Assembly: GCF_004331455.1 (NCBI RefSeq)
Contig: NZ_SJJR01000004.1
Location: forward strand, 124,001 to 188,000
Source: Micromonospora zingiberis
GTDB lineage: Bacteria > Actinomycetota > Actinomycetes > Mycobacteriales > Micromonosporaceae
Length of the DNA: 64,000 nucleotides
Direction: 5' to 3'
Both the position numbers and the translations under genes were made by a program. This document shows, piece after piece, positions 20,155-29,511 of this stretch. Each line of letters begins with the position of its first letter. Position 1 is the stretch's first letter. The notes beneath the pieces were generated by a model. That model was not told the DNA's origin. It saw nothing but the letters and a program-made list of their open reading frames with translations, and did no database searches.

Positions 20155-20958
20155 ATGACGTGCGCGCAGTGCGGACGGGACCTGGGGACGGCACAGCGGA
20201 CGGGGCGACCGCGCCGCTACTGTTCACGGTCCTGCCAGGCCCGCGCCTACCGACGTCGCCGCGACGACGGACGGCTCTCGGCGGTCGCCCAGCGCCCGTA
20301 CGCGGGATCGAGCGCGGACATGATCGCGGTCGCCACGGAACTGGCCGACGCCCACGGCATCAACGGCCTGACCCTGCGGGCTGTCGCCCGCCGCGCAGGG
20401 CAGCCGCTCGCCGCCGCGCAGCACGCCTTCGGCAGCCGTGACCGCCTCGTCGCGGCGTTGGTGCAGCATCTCCTCGCGCACCGTCCCACCAGCCCTCGTC
20501 GGGAGTCGCCGGTGGAGCGGCTCGCCCGGCTCGCAGAGCAGGAGTGGCAGGTCTACCAGGCGCACCCGTGGCTCGTCGGCGTCCTCGCCAGCACCCGCCC
20601 CCCGCTGGTCCCGGCCGTGCTCGACCTGGCGGGCGCGAGCATCGAGGCCCTCGTGATGCTCGGGCTGAGCCCAGCGACAGCGCTGCGCCGTTACCTCGCG
20701 CTCAACGCCTACATCCAGGGCATGGCGCTGCTGCTCCAGGCCGAACAGAGAGAGGCGGCAGCCTCCGTAGCGACGTACCGCTCCTGGTGGGCCGAGGAGA
20801 TCCGCCGCCTCGACCGCACCGGCAGCCGCCGGCAGCACCCCTGGCTCGGTGAGGTAACCGCCGGCACACCGCCGGAGGCGTTCGATGTCGATGTCGCGTT
20901 CCGCGACGGCCTGCACCGCGTCCTGACCGGCCTCACCGACGACACGCGTGGCGGGTAG
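20155..20958 (+). CDS. TetR-like regulator with N-terminal cysteine-rich zinc knuckle
   Basis: A 267-residue protein. Residues 1-35 have CAQC and YCSRSCQARAYRRRR, a two-pair cysteine arrangement like a small zinc ribbon, followed by a basic patch. Residues 48-100 form a TetR helix-turn-helix (ELADAHGINGLTLRAVARRA, then AAAQHAFGSRDRLVAALV). The remainder (105-220) is a helical ligand domain. The ATG at 20155 begins directly at the cysteine motif. The extra zinc-like segment is uncommon in TetR proteins and may add DNA contacts or redox/metal sensing (inference). It probably regulates the divergent acetyltransferase and itself. Confidence 0.85.
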   Translation: MTCAQCGRDLGTAQRTGRPRRYCSRSCQARAYRRRRDDGRLSAVAQRPYAGSSADMIAVATELADAHGINGLTLRAVARRAGQPLAAAQHAFGSRDRLVAALVQHLLAHRPTSPRRESPVERLARLAEQEWQVYQAHPWLVGVLASTRPPLVPAVLDLAGASIEALVMLGLSPATALRRYLALNAYIQGMALLLQAEQREAAASVATYRSWWAEEIRRLDRTGSRRQHPWLGEVTAGTPPEAFDVDVAFRDGLHRVLTGLTDDTRGG

Positions 20959-21102
20959 GCCAGCCGTCGGTCCAGGAGGGTCGGCGAGTCCGCGTACACC
21001 CGCCAGCCCAGGAGTCACCGGAAGCGATTTGCGTCCTAACAGAATCCTTATCAGTTTTTCGGACCATGTTCGTAGTTGTCGATCATTCGACGTGGAGGTC
21101 TG

Positions 21103-24100
21103 ATGAGGAGACTCGAACGGGTCGGTGCGGCCGGCCTGGCCGCTGCTCTCGTGCTGGGCGTGGGTCAACCCGGCTGGGCCGCGCCGGGCGCAGGCGGCGT
21201 GCCCGGCGGCGGTGGGCCCGGCGGCAATGGCGGGGCGCCGGTGGCGGCCGAGGGCCAGTCGGCCACGGTCACGCTGATCACGGGGGACCGGATCACGGTC
21301 GACCGGGGTGGCCGGGTGACGATCCGCCCGGCGAAGGATCGCGCGAGCGTCCGGTTCCGCACCCACGAGCTCGACGGCGAACTGTCCGTCGTGCCCGTGG
21401 ACGCGGTGCCGCTGATCGCCTCCGGCGTGCTGGACCGCCGGCTGTTCAACGTCAGCAAACTGATCGAGTACGGCTACCACGACGCGGCCCGCGACCGGTT
21501 GCCGATGATCGTGGCGTACCCGGACGGGACGGCCGCCCGGCGGGGCGGCTCGCCGCTGCCCGCTGACGAGATCCGGGTCGACCGGGAACTACCGGCGATC
21601 GAGGGCGCCGCCGTCAGCGCGGACAAGGGCGACCTGGCCGAGGTCTGGGCGGACCTGACCGGCGCTGAGGCGGGGACCGCCGACCGCGTTCCCGGTCTTG
21701 AGCGGATCTGGCTCGACGGCAAGCGCCGGCCGGCGGTGGACCGGGGCGTACGGCAGATCGGGGCGCCCGCGGCGTACGAGGCCGGCTTCACCGGCGCCGG
21801 GGTGACCGTGGCGGTCATCGACAGCGGTGTCGACCTGACCCACCCTGACCTGGCCGACGCGGTGACCGAGGCGGTCAGCTTCCTGCCGGACAACGACCCG
21901 GTGGACCGGTTCGGGCATGGCACGCACGTGGCGTCGACCATCGCCGGCAGGGGCACCGCCTCCGGCGGCAGGTACCGGGGAGTGGCCCCGGACGCCGAGC
22001 TGGTCTCCGCGAAGGTCTGCGAGTACTGGTGTGACGACTCGGCGATCCTCGCGGCGATGCACTGGGCGGCCGTGGACAAGCAGGCCACGGTCATCAACAT
22101 GAGCCTCGGCGGGTGGGACGGTCCGGAGATCGACCCGATGGAGGAGGCGGTCAACACGCTCACCGCGCAGACCGGCGCCCTCTTCGTGGTCTCCGCCGGC
22201 AACGACGGGCCGGGTGAGCGTACGGTCGGCTCACCGGGCAGCGCGGACGCCGCGCTGACCGTCGGAGCGGTCGACCGGGACGGCTCCCTCGCGGACTTCT
22301 CCAGCCGGGGTGCGCGGATCGGTGACGACGCCGTGAAGCCGGACATCACCGCGCCCGGCGTCGGGATCGTCGCCGCCAAGGCGGCCGAGGGCGAGATGGG
22401 CATCCCGGTGGACGAACACCACGTCGCCGAATCCGGCACCTCGATGGCCGCACCGCACGTCGCGGGCGCGGCGGCACTGCTCGCCCAGCAGCACCCCGAC
22501 TGGGACGCGACCCGACTCAAGGCCACCCTGATGGGCTCGGCCAACCCCCGGCCGGGTGACACCGCCTACCAGCAGGGTGCGGGCCTGGTCGACGTGGCGC
22601 GGGCCATCGGGCAGTCGGTGACCGCCGACCCGCCGAGCGTGTCGTACGGCCGCACGCAGTGGCCGCACCACGACGACGACCCGATCACCCGGACCGTCAC
22701 CTACCGCAACGACGGGGCCGAGCCGCTCACCCTCGACCTGGCCTGGCAGGTCATCGGGCCCGACGGCAAGGCGGCGCCGGACGGCATGTTCCGCACCGGC
22801 GCGCCGCAGGTCACCGTGCCGGCCGGCGGCACCGCCGAGGTGGCGGCCACCGTGGACACCAGCGTCGACGGCGTGGACGGCTACTACAGCGGGCACCTGG
22901 TCGCCACCGCCGGTCAGCTCCGCAGTGTCGTCCCGGTCGGGGTGCACCGCGAGGTGGAGAGCTACAACCTGACGGTCGACCACCTCGACTCGACGGGCGC
23001 ACCGGCCGACACGTACTGGACCCTGGTCAGTGGGATCGACGGTCCGGCGGTGGAGGCCGTCGACAGCACCGCCGCACAAGCCACCGTCCGGGTTCCCACC
23101 GGCCGCTACGCCGTGACCGGCGTCGTCGACGAGTTCGGCGAGACGGAACGCAGCAGCCTGCTGAGCCGACCCGAGGTCGACCTGACCCGGGATCTGACGG
23201 TCACGCTGGACGCCCGGAAGGCCAAGCCGATCACGGCCACCGTGCCGGACCGGACCGCCCGCCCGGTGCTGGTCCAGACCGGGGTGATCGTGGACCTGTT
23301 CGACGGGCCGCCAGCGTTGATCGACATCGGGGCCGACGGGTTCGGCAGCCTCTACTCGGCCCAACTCGGTGGTCGGGCGACGCACGAGCACCTCAGCGGC
23401 TTCGTCGGACACCAGTGGGCCAGGCCGGACGGCAACGGCGGGTTCGCCGGCAGCCCGTACATCTATCACCTGGGTGAGGGGTTCCCCGGTCGGCTGCCCA
23501 CCGGGTACCGCAAGGACGTACGGCGCGCGGAACTGGCGACCGTGCGGCACGAAATGCGCGGTGAGCGGCTGGGCGACCTGGTCGAACGGAACATGGCGGC
23601 GGAGTTCGACGGCGTGTACGGCGCCACCCTGAGCGGGTCGGTGCCGGTCGGCGACACCTGGACCGAGCACCACAGCACCAAGTCGACCGTCTGGTCCGGC
23701 GGCATCAGCATCTGGCAGAGCGTCGACGAAGAGCCCGGCGAGGAGTTCCGGAAGGTGCTCTTCGGCGAACCTCAGCGCTACCGGGCCGGCCGGGCCTACC
23801 AGGACGTGTGGAACGCCGCACCGATCGGGCCGACCCTGCTGCGGACCGGAACCCCGTTCAGCAGCGCGGGCCGGATCGAGGACGTGATCCGGGTCGACAT
23901 CCCGCTGCACGGCGACGCGGCCGGACACGGCGGCATCTCCAACGCGGACACCGGACGGACCGCGCTCTACCGTGACGGCGAGCTGATCGACGAGTACACC
24001 GAGCCGCTCGACGCCGGTTTCGGCTTCTTCGAGGTGCCGGCGGACGCGGCGGCCTACCGGCTGGAGACCTCGTCCCGGCGCAGCTACACCGAGCTGTCCA

Positions 24101-24486
24101 CCGAGGTCGACCTGACCTGGCAGTTCCGCTCCGCACGACCCGTCGGGGAGGACTGGGTGCGGCTGCCGGTCATGGTGGTGCGGTACGACCCGAAGCTGGA
24201 CAGCAACGCTGCGGCACCGACCGGCAAGCGTTTCGACATCCCGCTGCGGGTGCTCGGCAACGAGCGGGCGACGGTGACGCCGAAGCGGGTCACCACGCAG
24301 GTCTCCTACGACGACGGCAAGACCTGGCAGCCGGCCACGGTCAAGACCACCGGCGGGAACTGGACCGCTACCGTCCAGCATCCCCGTACCGGCTCGTACG
24401 TGTCGCTGCGCACCTCGGTCACCGATCGGCAGGGCAACACCGTCGATCAGACGATCATCCGTGCCTACCGGTTGAGTCACCGCTGA
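21103..24486 (+). CDS. Secreted subtilisin-like S8 serine protease
   Basis: A 1127-residue exported protease. The signal peptide ends near GWAAPGA (about residue 30) and a glycine-rich linker follows. The catalytic triad is complete: Asp240 in VAVIDSGVD, His272 in GHGTHVAS and Ser447 in SGTSMAAPHVAG, with oxyanion Asn366 in SAGNDG. Residues 50-210 look like a propeptide. About 600 residues after the catalytic domain are beta-rich repeats without a sure family name. The ATG at 21103 is chosen because of the GGAGG nine bases upstream; an ATG nine codons earlier is less well placed. It probably degrades extracellular protein for nutrition. Confidence 0.93.
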   Translation: MRRLERVGAAGLAAALVLGVGQPGWAAPGAGGVPGGGGPGGNGGAPVAAEGQSATVTLITGDRITVDRGGRVTIRPAKDRASVRFRTHELDGELSVVPVDAVPLIASGVLDRRLFNVSKLIEYGYHDAARDRLPMIVAYPDGTAARRGGSPLPADEIRVDRELPAIEGAAVSADKGDLAEVWADLTGAEAGTADRVPGLERIWLDGKRRPAVDRGVRQIGAPAAYEAGFTGAGVTVAVIDSGVDLTHPDLADAVTEAVSFLPDNDPVDRFGHGTHVASTIAGRGTASGGRYRGVAPDAELVSAKVCEYWCDDSAILAAMHWAAVDKQATVINMSLGGWDGPEIDPMEEAVNTLTAQTGALFVVSAGNDGPGERTVGSPGSADAALTVGAVDRDGSLADFSSRGARIGDDAVKPDITAPGVGIVAAKAAEGEMGIPVDEHHVAESGTSMAAPHVAGAAALLAQQHPDWDATRLKATLMGSANPRPGDTAYQQGAGLVDVARAIGQSVTADPPSVSYGRTQWPHHDDDPITRTVTYRNDGAEPLTLDLAWQVIGPDGKAAPDGMFRTGAPQVTVPAGGTAEVAATVDTSVDGVDGYYSGHLVATAGQLRSVVPVGVHREVESYNLTVDHLDSTGAPADTYWTLVSGIDGPAVEAVDSTAAQATVRVPTGRYAVTGVVDEFGETERSSLLSRPEVDLTRDLTVTLDARKAKPITATVPDRTARPVLVQTGVIVDLFDGPPALIDIGADGFGSLYSAQLGGRATHEHLSGFVGHQWARPDGNGGFAGSPYIYHLGEGFPGRLPTGYRKDVRRAELATVRHEMRGERLGDLVERNMAAEFDGVYGATLSGSVPVGDTWTEHHSTKSTVWSGGISIWQSVDEEPGEEFRKVLFGEPQRYRAGRAYQDVWNAAPIGPTLLRTGTPFSSAGRIEDVIRVDIPLHGDAAGHGGISNADTGRTALYRDGELIDEYTEPLDAGFGFFEVPADAAAYRLETSSRRSYTELSTEVDLTWQFRSARPVGEDWVRLPVMVVRYDPKLDSNAAAPTGKRFDIPLRVLGNERATVTPKRVTTQVSYDDGKTWQPATVKTTGGNWTATVQHPRTGSYVSLRTSVTDRQGNTVDQTIIRAYRLSHR

Positions 24487-24929
24487 CGGTCGTGACCAGC
24501 GGCTGAACCCGCCGACCGCTGCCGCGCCGGACCCTGGTCCGGCGCGGCAGCCCGTTCGAGGGCGTCGACCAGGATGGGTGCCTCCAACACCGTGACGCGG
24601 TCACCGTCGGCGTCGGTGAGGTAGTCCTCGACGGTCGGGCCGGCGATGGTCAGGCGGTGACGGTGGAGCCAGTCGAAGAGATGTTGCCCGGCGTTGACGA
24701 CTCCGATCGCGGGTGGGACGACGACGCGGACCACGGTGCGGGCCGGCAGCGTGAGCCGCTCACCGGCCCGGCCGGTGTCGACGGCGGCGGTGAAGCCGCC
24801 CCCGGGACGTGCGCGTAGCCAGGTCAGCAGGGTGGTGGTGGGACCAGCGGCGCAGACGGAAGCGATCTCGCGGGGGTGCTCGACGGTCCGTTCGAAGGTC
24901 GCCGGACGCACCGCGCAGCCCGTGCCCAT
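24477..24929 (-). CDS. GyrI-like small-molecule-binding domain protein
   Basis: A 150-residue protein resembling the GyrI/AraC effector-binding fold, with the typical end of the domain in AGPTVEDYLTDADGDR followed by VTVLEAPI. No DNA-binding domain is attached. It follows the VOC gene by four bases and is probably co-translated with it. The last 30 residues (rich in Ala, Arg and Gln) are encoded by a terminator-like palindrome and overlap the protease gene end by ten bases, so they are unlikely to be part of the fold. The ligand is unknown. Confidence 0.75.
   Translation of the reverse strand: MGTGCAVRPATFERTVEHPREIASVCAAGPTTTLLTWLRARPGGGFTAAVDTGRAGERLTLPARTVVRVVVPPAIGVVNAGQHLFDWLHRHRLTIAGPTVEDYLTDADGDRVTVLEAPILVDALERAAAPDQGPARQRSAGSAAGHDRQR
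24518..24551. terminator. Bidirectional terminator inside the end of the GyrI-like gene
   Basis: Sixteen-base perfect arms (24518-24533 and 24536-24551) are separated by only two bases. It lies 32 bases beyond the protease stop and within the 3' coding end of the convergent gene, and should terminate both transcripts. Confidence 0.8.
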
Positions 24930-24933
24930 GGCC

Positions 24934-25305
24934 TCAGCCGTTGGGGCGTGACTCGATCGCCTGTAGCGACCACCTGTTGCCGTCAGGGTCGCCGAAGTGG
25001 ACGAAGCTGCCCCATGGCTGCACGTCGACCTCGCTGGCGTCGATGCCGGCGTCGAGCAGTTGCCGGCGCGCTGCCTCGGCGTCGGCGACCACCACCTGGA
25101 TCTGCTGGGTGCCGGGAGCCATGTCGGTGATGCCCTCGCCGATCACGATGGAGCAGGCCGAGCCGGACGGGGTCAGCTGAACGAACCGCAGGCCCTCGTG
25201 CACCCTGTGGTCGTGGTCGGCGTTGAAGCCGACCTGCTGGTAGAACGCCTTGGCCCGGTCGACGTCGGTCACCGGAACGGGGATGAGCTCGATCTTCCAG
25301 TCCAT
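24934..25305 (-). CDS. VOC superfamily (glyoxalase/bleomycin-resistance) protein
   Basis: A 123-residue single-domain vicinal-oxygen-chelate protein. It shows paired beta-alpha-beta-beta-beta modules: VPVTDVDRAKAFYQQVGF at the start and WGSFVHFGDPDGNRWSLQ near the end. The start ATG at 25305 gives the family length; upstream in-frame codons run into the divergent promoter. It is 38 bases from the divergent phosphotransferase gene. The function may be metal-dependent isomerase, dioxygenase or drug-binding protein and cannot be decided. Confidence 0.88.
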   Translation of the reverse strand: MDWKIELIPVPVTDVDRAKAFYQQVGFNADHDHRVHEGLRFVQLTPSGSACSIVIGEGITDMAPGTQQIQVVVADAEAARRQLLDAGIDASEVDVQPWGSFVHFGDPDGNRWSLQAIESRPNG

Positions 25306-25343
25306 GACCTCACCGTACGACGTGGGTACGACACACTGACCGG

Positions 25344-26240
25344 ATGCCCCGCGAGTACGAGTCTCCGACGCCGGAAATCCTGCGATGGGTGGCACGCCAG
25401 GTTCATCGACGGGCCCGGGTGACCGCGGTCGCGCCGTTGCCGGGCGGGATCACCGCAGACATGGACCGGGTCACCGTCGATTCTCCGACCGGGCGCACCG
25501 ATGTGGTGTTGCGCCGGTGGCCGACCGAGGAGCGGGCGGAGGGCCTGGTGGCACGCGAAGCGTCCGCGCTCGCGGCTGTCCGTGGTCGCGGGGTGCCCGC
25601 ACCTGAACTCCTCGCGATGGACGAGGACGGGGCCGAGACCGGGGTGCGGTGCACACTCACGTCCGCGCTCACCGGGCAGCCGGACCTGTCTCCGGCCGAC
25701 ATGCGGTCCTGGCTGAGTCAGCTCGCGACCACGCAGGCCGCTATCCACGCCGTACCCGAGCATCCGCCGACCCGGTGGGACGGTTGGTATGACGACGGCA
25801 CACCACTGGACTGGCTGGTCGACCGTGGCCTGCGCGCTGCCGCCCGGGAGGCGGCCTCGGGGCCGCTTGTCGGAGAGAAGGTCCTTGTCCACGGCGACTA
25901 CCAGCACTTCAACGTGCTGTGGTGCGACGGTCGCCTCAGTGGCGTCGTGGACTGGCCGTACGCGGCCACCGGCAACCGGGGCAGCGACGTCGGCCACTGC
26001 CGGCTCAACCTGGCGGTGTTGTTCGACAGCAGGACGGCTGCGGACTATCTGGTGCGGTACGAGCGTGCCGCGGGAGTCCGGGTGGACCGGCGAGCCGACC
26101 TGCGCGCCCTGCTCTCCTTCGACCTCGGGTGGCAGCAGTTCGTCCCACGCCAGGTCGGCGGGCGGGCGCCGCTCGACGTGGCCGGGATGCCCGATCGGGT
26201 CGCCGCCGCGATCCGCGACGCGTTGGACGGAATTCGCTAA
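25344..26240 (+). CDS. APH-type phosphotransferase
   Basis: A 298-residue kinase of the aminoglycoside phosphotransferase/choline kinase fold. The catalytic loop is VHGDYQHFNVLW (Asp acting as base, Asn binding metal) and the metal-binding Asp lies in GVVDWPYAATG. A nucleotide-binding N-lobe with LPGGITADMDRV precedes it. No marker for a specific antibiotic class is visible; many such actinobacterial genes phosphorylate small metabolites or sugars. It abuts the convergent hydrolase gene with one base between stops. Confidence 0.88.
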   Translation: MPREYESPTPEILRWVARQVHRRARVTAVAPLPGGITADMDRVTVDSPTGRTDVVLRRWPTEERAEGLVAREASALAAVRGRGVPAPELLAMDEDGAETGVRCTLTSALTGQPDLSPADMRSWLSQLATTQAAIHAVPEHPPTRWDGWYDDGTPLDWLVDRGLRAAAREAASGPLVGEKVLVHGDYQHFNVLWCDGRLSGVVDWPYAATGNRGSDVGHCRLNLAVLFDSRTAADYLVRYERAAGVRVDRRADLRALLSFDLGWQQFVPRQVGGRAPLDVAGMPDRVAAAIRDALDGIR

Positions 26241-26241
26241 C

Positions 26242-27117
26242 TCAGGTGTTGTCGAGCACGAACGTCCGGATGAGACTGGCGCACTCGGGCGCGTGTGTCT
26301 CCAACAGGAAGTGCCCGGCGTCGTAGATGTGCGCGTCCAGGCGATCGAGGGCGCGGTGGTAGGCGAGCACCTCGTCGACGTCGAAGTACGAGTCGCGCCG
26401 CCCCCACAGTACGAGCGCCGGCGGCTGGTGGGCCCGGTGGTATTCGGCGATCTCGTCGAACCGGGCGACGTGGCTGGCGTAGTCGCTGAAGAGCGCGAAC
26501 TGCGCGTCGATGTTGCCGGGTCGACTCATCCGTTCCCAGTCGAGGTGCCACGACTCGGGCGGGTGCAGCGTGCGCAGCTGCTCGGGCAGCCCGGCGAGGT
26601 ACTGGTCGCGGGTGCCGTCGAAGGTCAACCAGTCCGGCAGTTCGGCGCGCTTGTCCTCGGTCGGGTCGGCCCAGTACGCCCTGGCGCTGTCCCATTGCTC
26701 GCCGAGGCCGTCCTGATGCGCGTTGCCACTCTGCACGATCAGGCCGCGAATGCGATCCGGGGCGCGGGTGGCCAGGTGGTATCCCACCGGTGCGCCGAAG
26801 TCGTGCAGGTAGACGAAGAAGCGTTCGACTTCGAGCTGGTCGAGGAGGTTCTCGATCGCCCGTGAGAGGTTCTCGAAGGTGTAGTCGTACGTGTCGACGG
26901 TTGGCGACGAGGACATCCCGAAACCGGGCAGGTCAGGTGCGACCACGTACGCGACGTCGGCCAGGGTGGGCATGACCGCCCGGAAGGTGTACGACGAACT
27001 CGGGAACCCGTGCAGCAGCAGTACCGTCGGCTGGTCGGGGCGCCCGGCCTCGCGGAAGAACACCTCCAGGCCGTTGGCGTCGGCCTGTCGATGTCGGACC
27101 TTCTGGATCGCCTGCAT
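26242..27117 (-). CDS. Alpha/beta hydrolase, epoxide hydrolase/haloalkane dehalogenase type
   Basis: A 291-residue hydrolase. The oxyanion motif is LLLHGFPSSS; the nucleophile elbow reads LHDFGAPVG, with Asp rather than Ser, which points to epoxide hydrolase or dehalogenase chemistry. The acid is in WGRRDSYFDVDEV and the histidine in DAGHFLLETH. A cap domain rich in Trp and Tyr lies between. The start ATG at 27117 has an AGGAGGA-like ribosome site. The substrate is unknown; a detoxification role is plausible. Confidence 0.9.
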   Translation of the reverse strand: MQAIQKVRHRQADANGLEVFFREAGRPDQPTVLLLHGFPSSSYTFRAVMPTLADVAYVVAPDLPGFGMSSSPTVDTYDYTFENLSRAIENLLDQLEVERFFVYLHDFGAPVGYHLATRAPDRIRGLIVQSGNAHQDGLGEQWDSARAYWADPTEDKRAELPDWLTFDGTRDQYLAGLPEQLRTLHPPESWHLDWERMSRPGNIDAQFALFSDYASHVARFDEIAEYHRAHQPPALVLWGRRDSYFDVDEVLAYHRALDRLDAHIYDAGHFLLETHAPECASLIRTFVLDNT

Positions 27118-27333
27118 CGCGTCCTCCTCCTGCTCGCGGAACGCGATGATCTTGCCTGTCGGGTTCGATCATCACGAATCCCGCCACCGCAGGCCCGCTG
27201 GCTGATATCGGCCGACGGTCACTACCGAACGTAACAGACACCGACAGTTCTTCGACCCGTGACCTGCGACGGCAGGGTGCAGTGCCGTGGGTCAGGGGGA
27301 GTGGCCCCGTGACGTCGGGTGGTGGCTCTGTCG

Positions 27334-27939
27334 TCAGCGCGGATGGGCGGGGGCCTGCATGGCGCGGTCCAGGATCTTCGCGAGTGGTTGCGGCTGACTG
27401 TTCGCGGTCCACGCGGCCAGCGCCGCCTCGACGCACCCGAGAGCGGCGGCGATCACCGCGTTGGCGCGCGGGTCGGAATCGTCGGCGGGGTCGGCGCCGA
27501 GGCGACGCGCGATCTCCGGCCGGAGCAGTTCCTGCCACCGGGCGTTCTTCTCTCGATGCCGGGCGGCCAACGACGGTGTGTTCACGATCAGGCGGGTGAG
27601 GCGTCGGGTGCGTTCGTCGTGGGCTTCGTACTGCTCGATCAGCGCGTCGAGGGCGCGCCGCATGGCGACCCAGGGTGCCTCGCCGGCTGGTCGGGCGGTC
27701 AGCGCGTCGCGCAGGCGCTCGCCGGCGTCGATGGACTCACCGAAGAGCGCCTCCTCCTTCGAGGGGAAGTACCGGAAGAAGGTGCTGCGGGAGATCTCGG
27801 CGGTCGCGCAGATGTCGTCCACCGTCGTCTCCTCGTAACCGCGTTCGAGGACCAGGTTCTGCACGACGGTGGCCACTTCGGCGCGCATGGCCTGGCGCGC
27901 TCGCGCCCGGACGCCGCGCGCAGCCGGGTTCGGATCCAT
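27334..27939 (-). CDS. TetR-family transcriptional regulator
   Basis: A 201-residue regulator. The helix-turn-helix region (about residues 15-65) reads LVLERGYEETTVDDICATAE then SRSTFFRYFPSKEEALF. The C-terminal helical domain is of the common actinobacterial type. It is divergent from the SDR gene at 28012 and shares with it a 72-base promoter containing a palindrome, so it likely represses both. The ligand may be the substrate of that dehydrogenase. Confidence 0.92.
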   Translation of the reverse strand: MDPNPAARGVRARARQAMRAEVATVVQNLVLERGYEETTVDDICATAEISRSTFFRYFPSKEEALFGESIDAGERLRDALTARPAGEAPWVAMRRALDALIEQYEAHDERTRRLTRLIVNTPSLAARHREKNARWQELLRPEIARRLGADPADDSDPRANAVIAAALGCVEAALAAWTANSQPQPLAKILDRAMQAPAHPR

Positions 27940-27948
27940 GTCGCTACG

Positions 27949-27971
27949 GTACTACAAAGCATAAGTGGTAC
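27949..27971. promoter_or_regulatory. TetR operator in the TetR/SDR divergent promoter
   Basis: GTACTAC (27949-27955) and GTGGTAC (27965-27971) are near-perfect inverted arms with a nine-base AT-rich spacer, ten bases before the TetR start and about 40 before the SDR start. This is the expected position for repression of both genes. Confidence 0.7.
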
Positions 27972-28011
27972 TGTGTCTCACAAATGCGATCCAGTCCCTC
28001 GGAGGAGAGCG

Positions 28012-28875
28012 ATGAGCGGTAACAAGGTGGTCGTCATCACCGGCGCAAGCGACGGCATCGGCGCAGCCGCAGCCCGGCGGCTGCGCGGAAACGGGCACAC
28101 GGTCGTGGTCGTGGGCCGCTCGGCCGAGAAGACCCGCGCCGTGGCCAGAGAACTCAAAGTCGACAGCTATGTCGCGGACTTCACCCGCCTCGACGACGTC
28201 GAGCGCCTCGCCGGTCAACTCCGTGCCGCGTACCCGCGGATCGACGTGCTCGCCAACAACGCCGGTGGAGTGTTCGGCGCGCAGACCAAGACCGTGGATG
28301 GCTTCGAGAAGACGTTCCAGGTCAACCACCTCGCTCCGTTCCTGCTCACGCGGCGACTGCTGGACACGCTCACCACGTCACGGGCATCGGTGCTGCAAAC
28401 CTCCAGCACGGTGCGGTTCGCCAAGAAGATCGACCTGGACGACCTCGACCACGATCGCAACTACGATCCGGTGCGCGCGTACGGTGCGGCGAAGCTGGAG
28501 AACATCCTGTTCACGACCGAACTCCACCGGCGCTACCGGGCCAGCGGCATCTCGGCGGCATCGTTCTACCCGGGCAACGTCGTGACGAACTTCGCCTCCG
28601 ATACCACCAGCCCCGTCATGCGTATCGTCCGCTTCCTCGCCACCAAGCCGCTGCTGCCGCGCCTCATGCGGCTGTCCACGCCCGACCAGGGTGCGGACCA
28701 GATCGTGTGGCTCACCGAAGGCACCCCCGGGACGGACTGGCAGTCGGGTGCCTACTACTACAAGCGCAGGGCCGTCGCGCCGCGGAACCCGCAGGCAATC
28801 GACGGTGATCTCGCCCGCGAACTGTGGCGACGCTCCGAGGAGCTACTCGCGGGGCGGCTGACCGACGTGACGTGA
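28012..28875 (+). CDS. Short-chain dehydrogenase/reductase
   Basis: A 287-residue classical SDR. The cofactor motif is TGASDGIG, the structural motif NNAG, the catalytic serine lies in LQTSSTV and the Tyr/Lys pair in AYGAAKLEN. The basic residues after strand 2 (GRSAEKTR) favour NADP. The ATG at 28012 has GGAGGAGAG upstream. The C-terminal end overlaps the convergent TetR gene by 33 bases. It resembles retinol dehydrogenase/oxidoreductase-type SDRs; the substrate is unknown. Confidence 0.92.
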   Translation: MSGNKVVVITGASDGIGAAAARRLRGNGHTVVVVGRSAEKTRAVARELKVDSYVADFTRLDDVERLAGQLRAAYPRIDVLANNAGGVFGAQTKTVDGFEKTFQVNHLAPFLLTRRLLDTLTTSRASVLQTSSTVRFAKKIDLDDLDHDRNYDPVRAYGAAKLENILFTTELHRRYRASGISAASFYPGNVVTNFASDTTSPVMRIVRFLATKPLLPRLMRLSTPDQGADQIVWLTEGTPGTDWQSGAYYYKRRAVAPRNPQAIDGDLARELWRRSEELLAGRLTDVT

Positions 28876-29469
28876 CGAACGCGGTCGGTGGATGCGCGCG
28901 GCGGTCGACGTGGGGTGTGTCGTGAGGCCGGGCAGCATCAGGGCGAGCCAGCGGCTGCGGGTGGCGGCGGGTTGGTCGGTGGGGGCGGTGGAGACCAGCA
29001 GGTAGATGTCGTCGATGGTGACGTCGGGGCCGATGTCGCCCTCGGTCTGTCCGGTCTTGATCAGGGTGGACAGCGCGGTGCTGGCGCGCTGCTCGGCGGT
29101 GCTGCCGGCGGGGTAGGCGCCGAGAGCGTAAGCGGCTGCCTTGACGGCGTGGTTGGTCGCGGACGCCTCGACGACGTTCGCGAGGAATGTGGCGATCTCG
29201 TGTAGGGCGGGTGAGCCTGAGGTGACCCGGTGGCAGGCGGCTTCGGCGTCGTCGGCGACCTGGGCGGTGTACTCGGCGATGACCGCCGCGACTAGGTCCG
29301 CCTTGTTCGGGAAATGCCGATAGAGAGTGCCCACGGCCACACCGGCGGCGGCGGCGATGTCGTCCATGCCGACGTGCGGCCCGTGCAGCGTGATCTGTTC
29401 CCGGGCGGCATCCATGATTTTCCTGCGGTTGCGGACCGCATCGGCGCGCGGCGGTCGTGCCTGTGTCAT
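28843..29469 (-). CDS. TetR-family transcriptional regulator
   Basis: A 208-residue regulator. The helix-turn-helix is ARE.ITLHGPHVGMDDIAAA followed by AVGTLYRHFPNKADLVAAV. The C-terminal segment past about residue 185 is basic and lies over the end of the SDR gene on the other strand. It is divergent from the SDR at 29573. Two operator-like palindromes lie in the 103-base gap, so this regulator probably controls that gene and itself. Confidence 0.92.
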   Translation of the reverse strand: MTQARPPRADAVRNRRKIMDAAREQITLHGPHVGMDDIAAAAGVAVGTLYRHFPNKADLVAAVIAEYTAQVADDAEAACHRVTSGSPALHEIATFLANVVEASATNHAVKAAAYALGAYPAGSTAEQRASTALSTLIKTGQTEGDIGPDVTIDDIYLLVSTAPTDQPAATRSRWLALMLPGLTTHPTSTAARIHRPRSSRHVGQPPRE

Positions 29470-29511
29470 CGAGGGCTCTCCCGGGGAGGTCGGCGCAGAC
29501 TTGCGCTAACG

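Noticed and set aside
25344..26240. A specific aminoglycoside resistance gene
   Set aside because: The fold and catalytic residues show a phosphotransferase, but nothing identifies an antibiotic substrate, so only the family is claimed.
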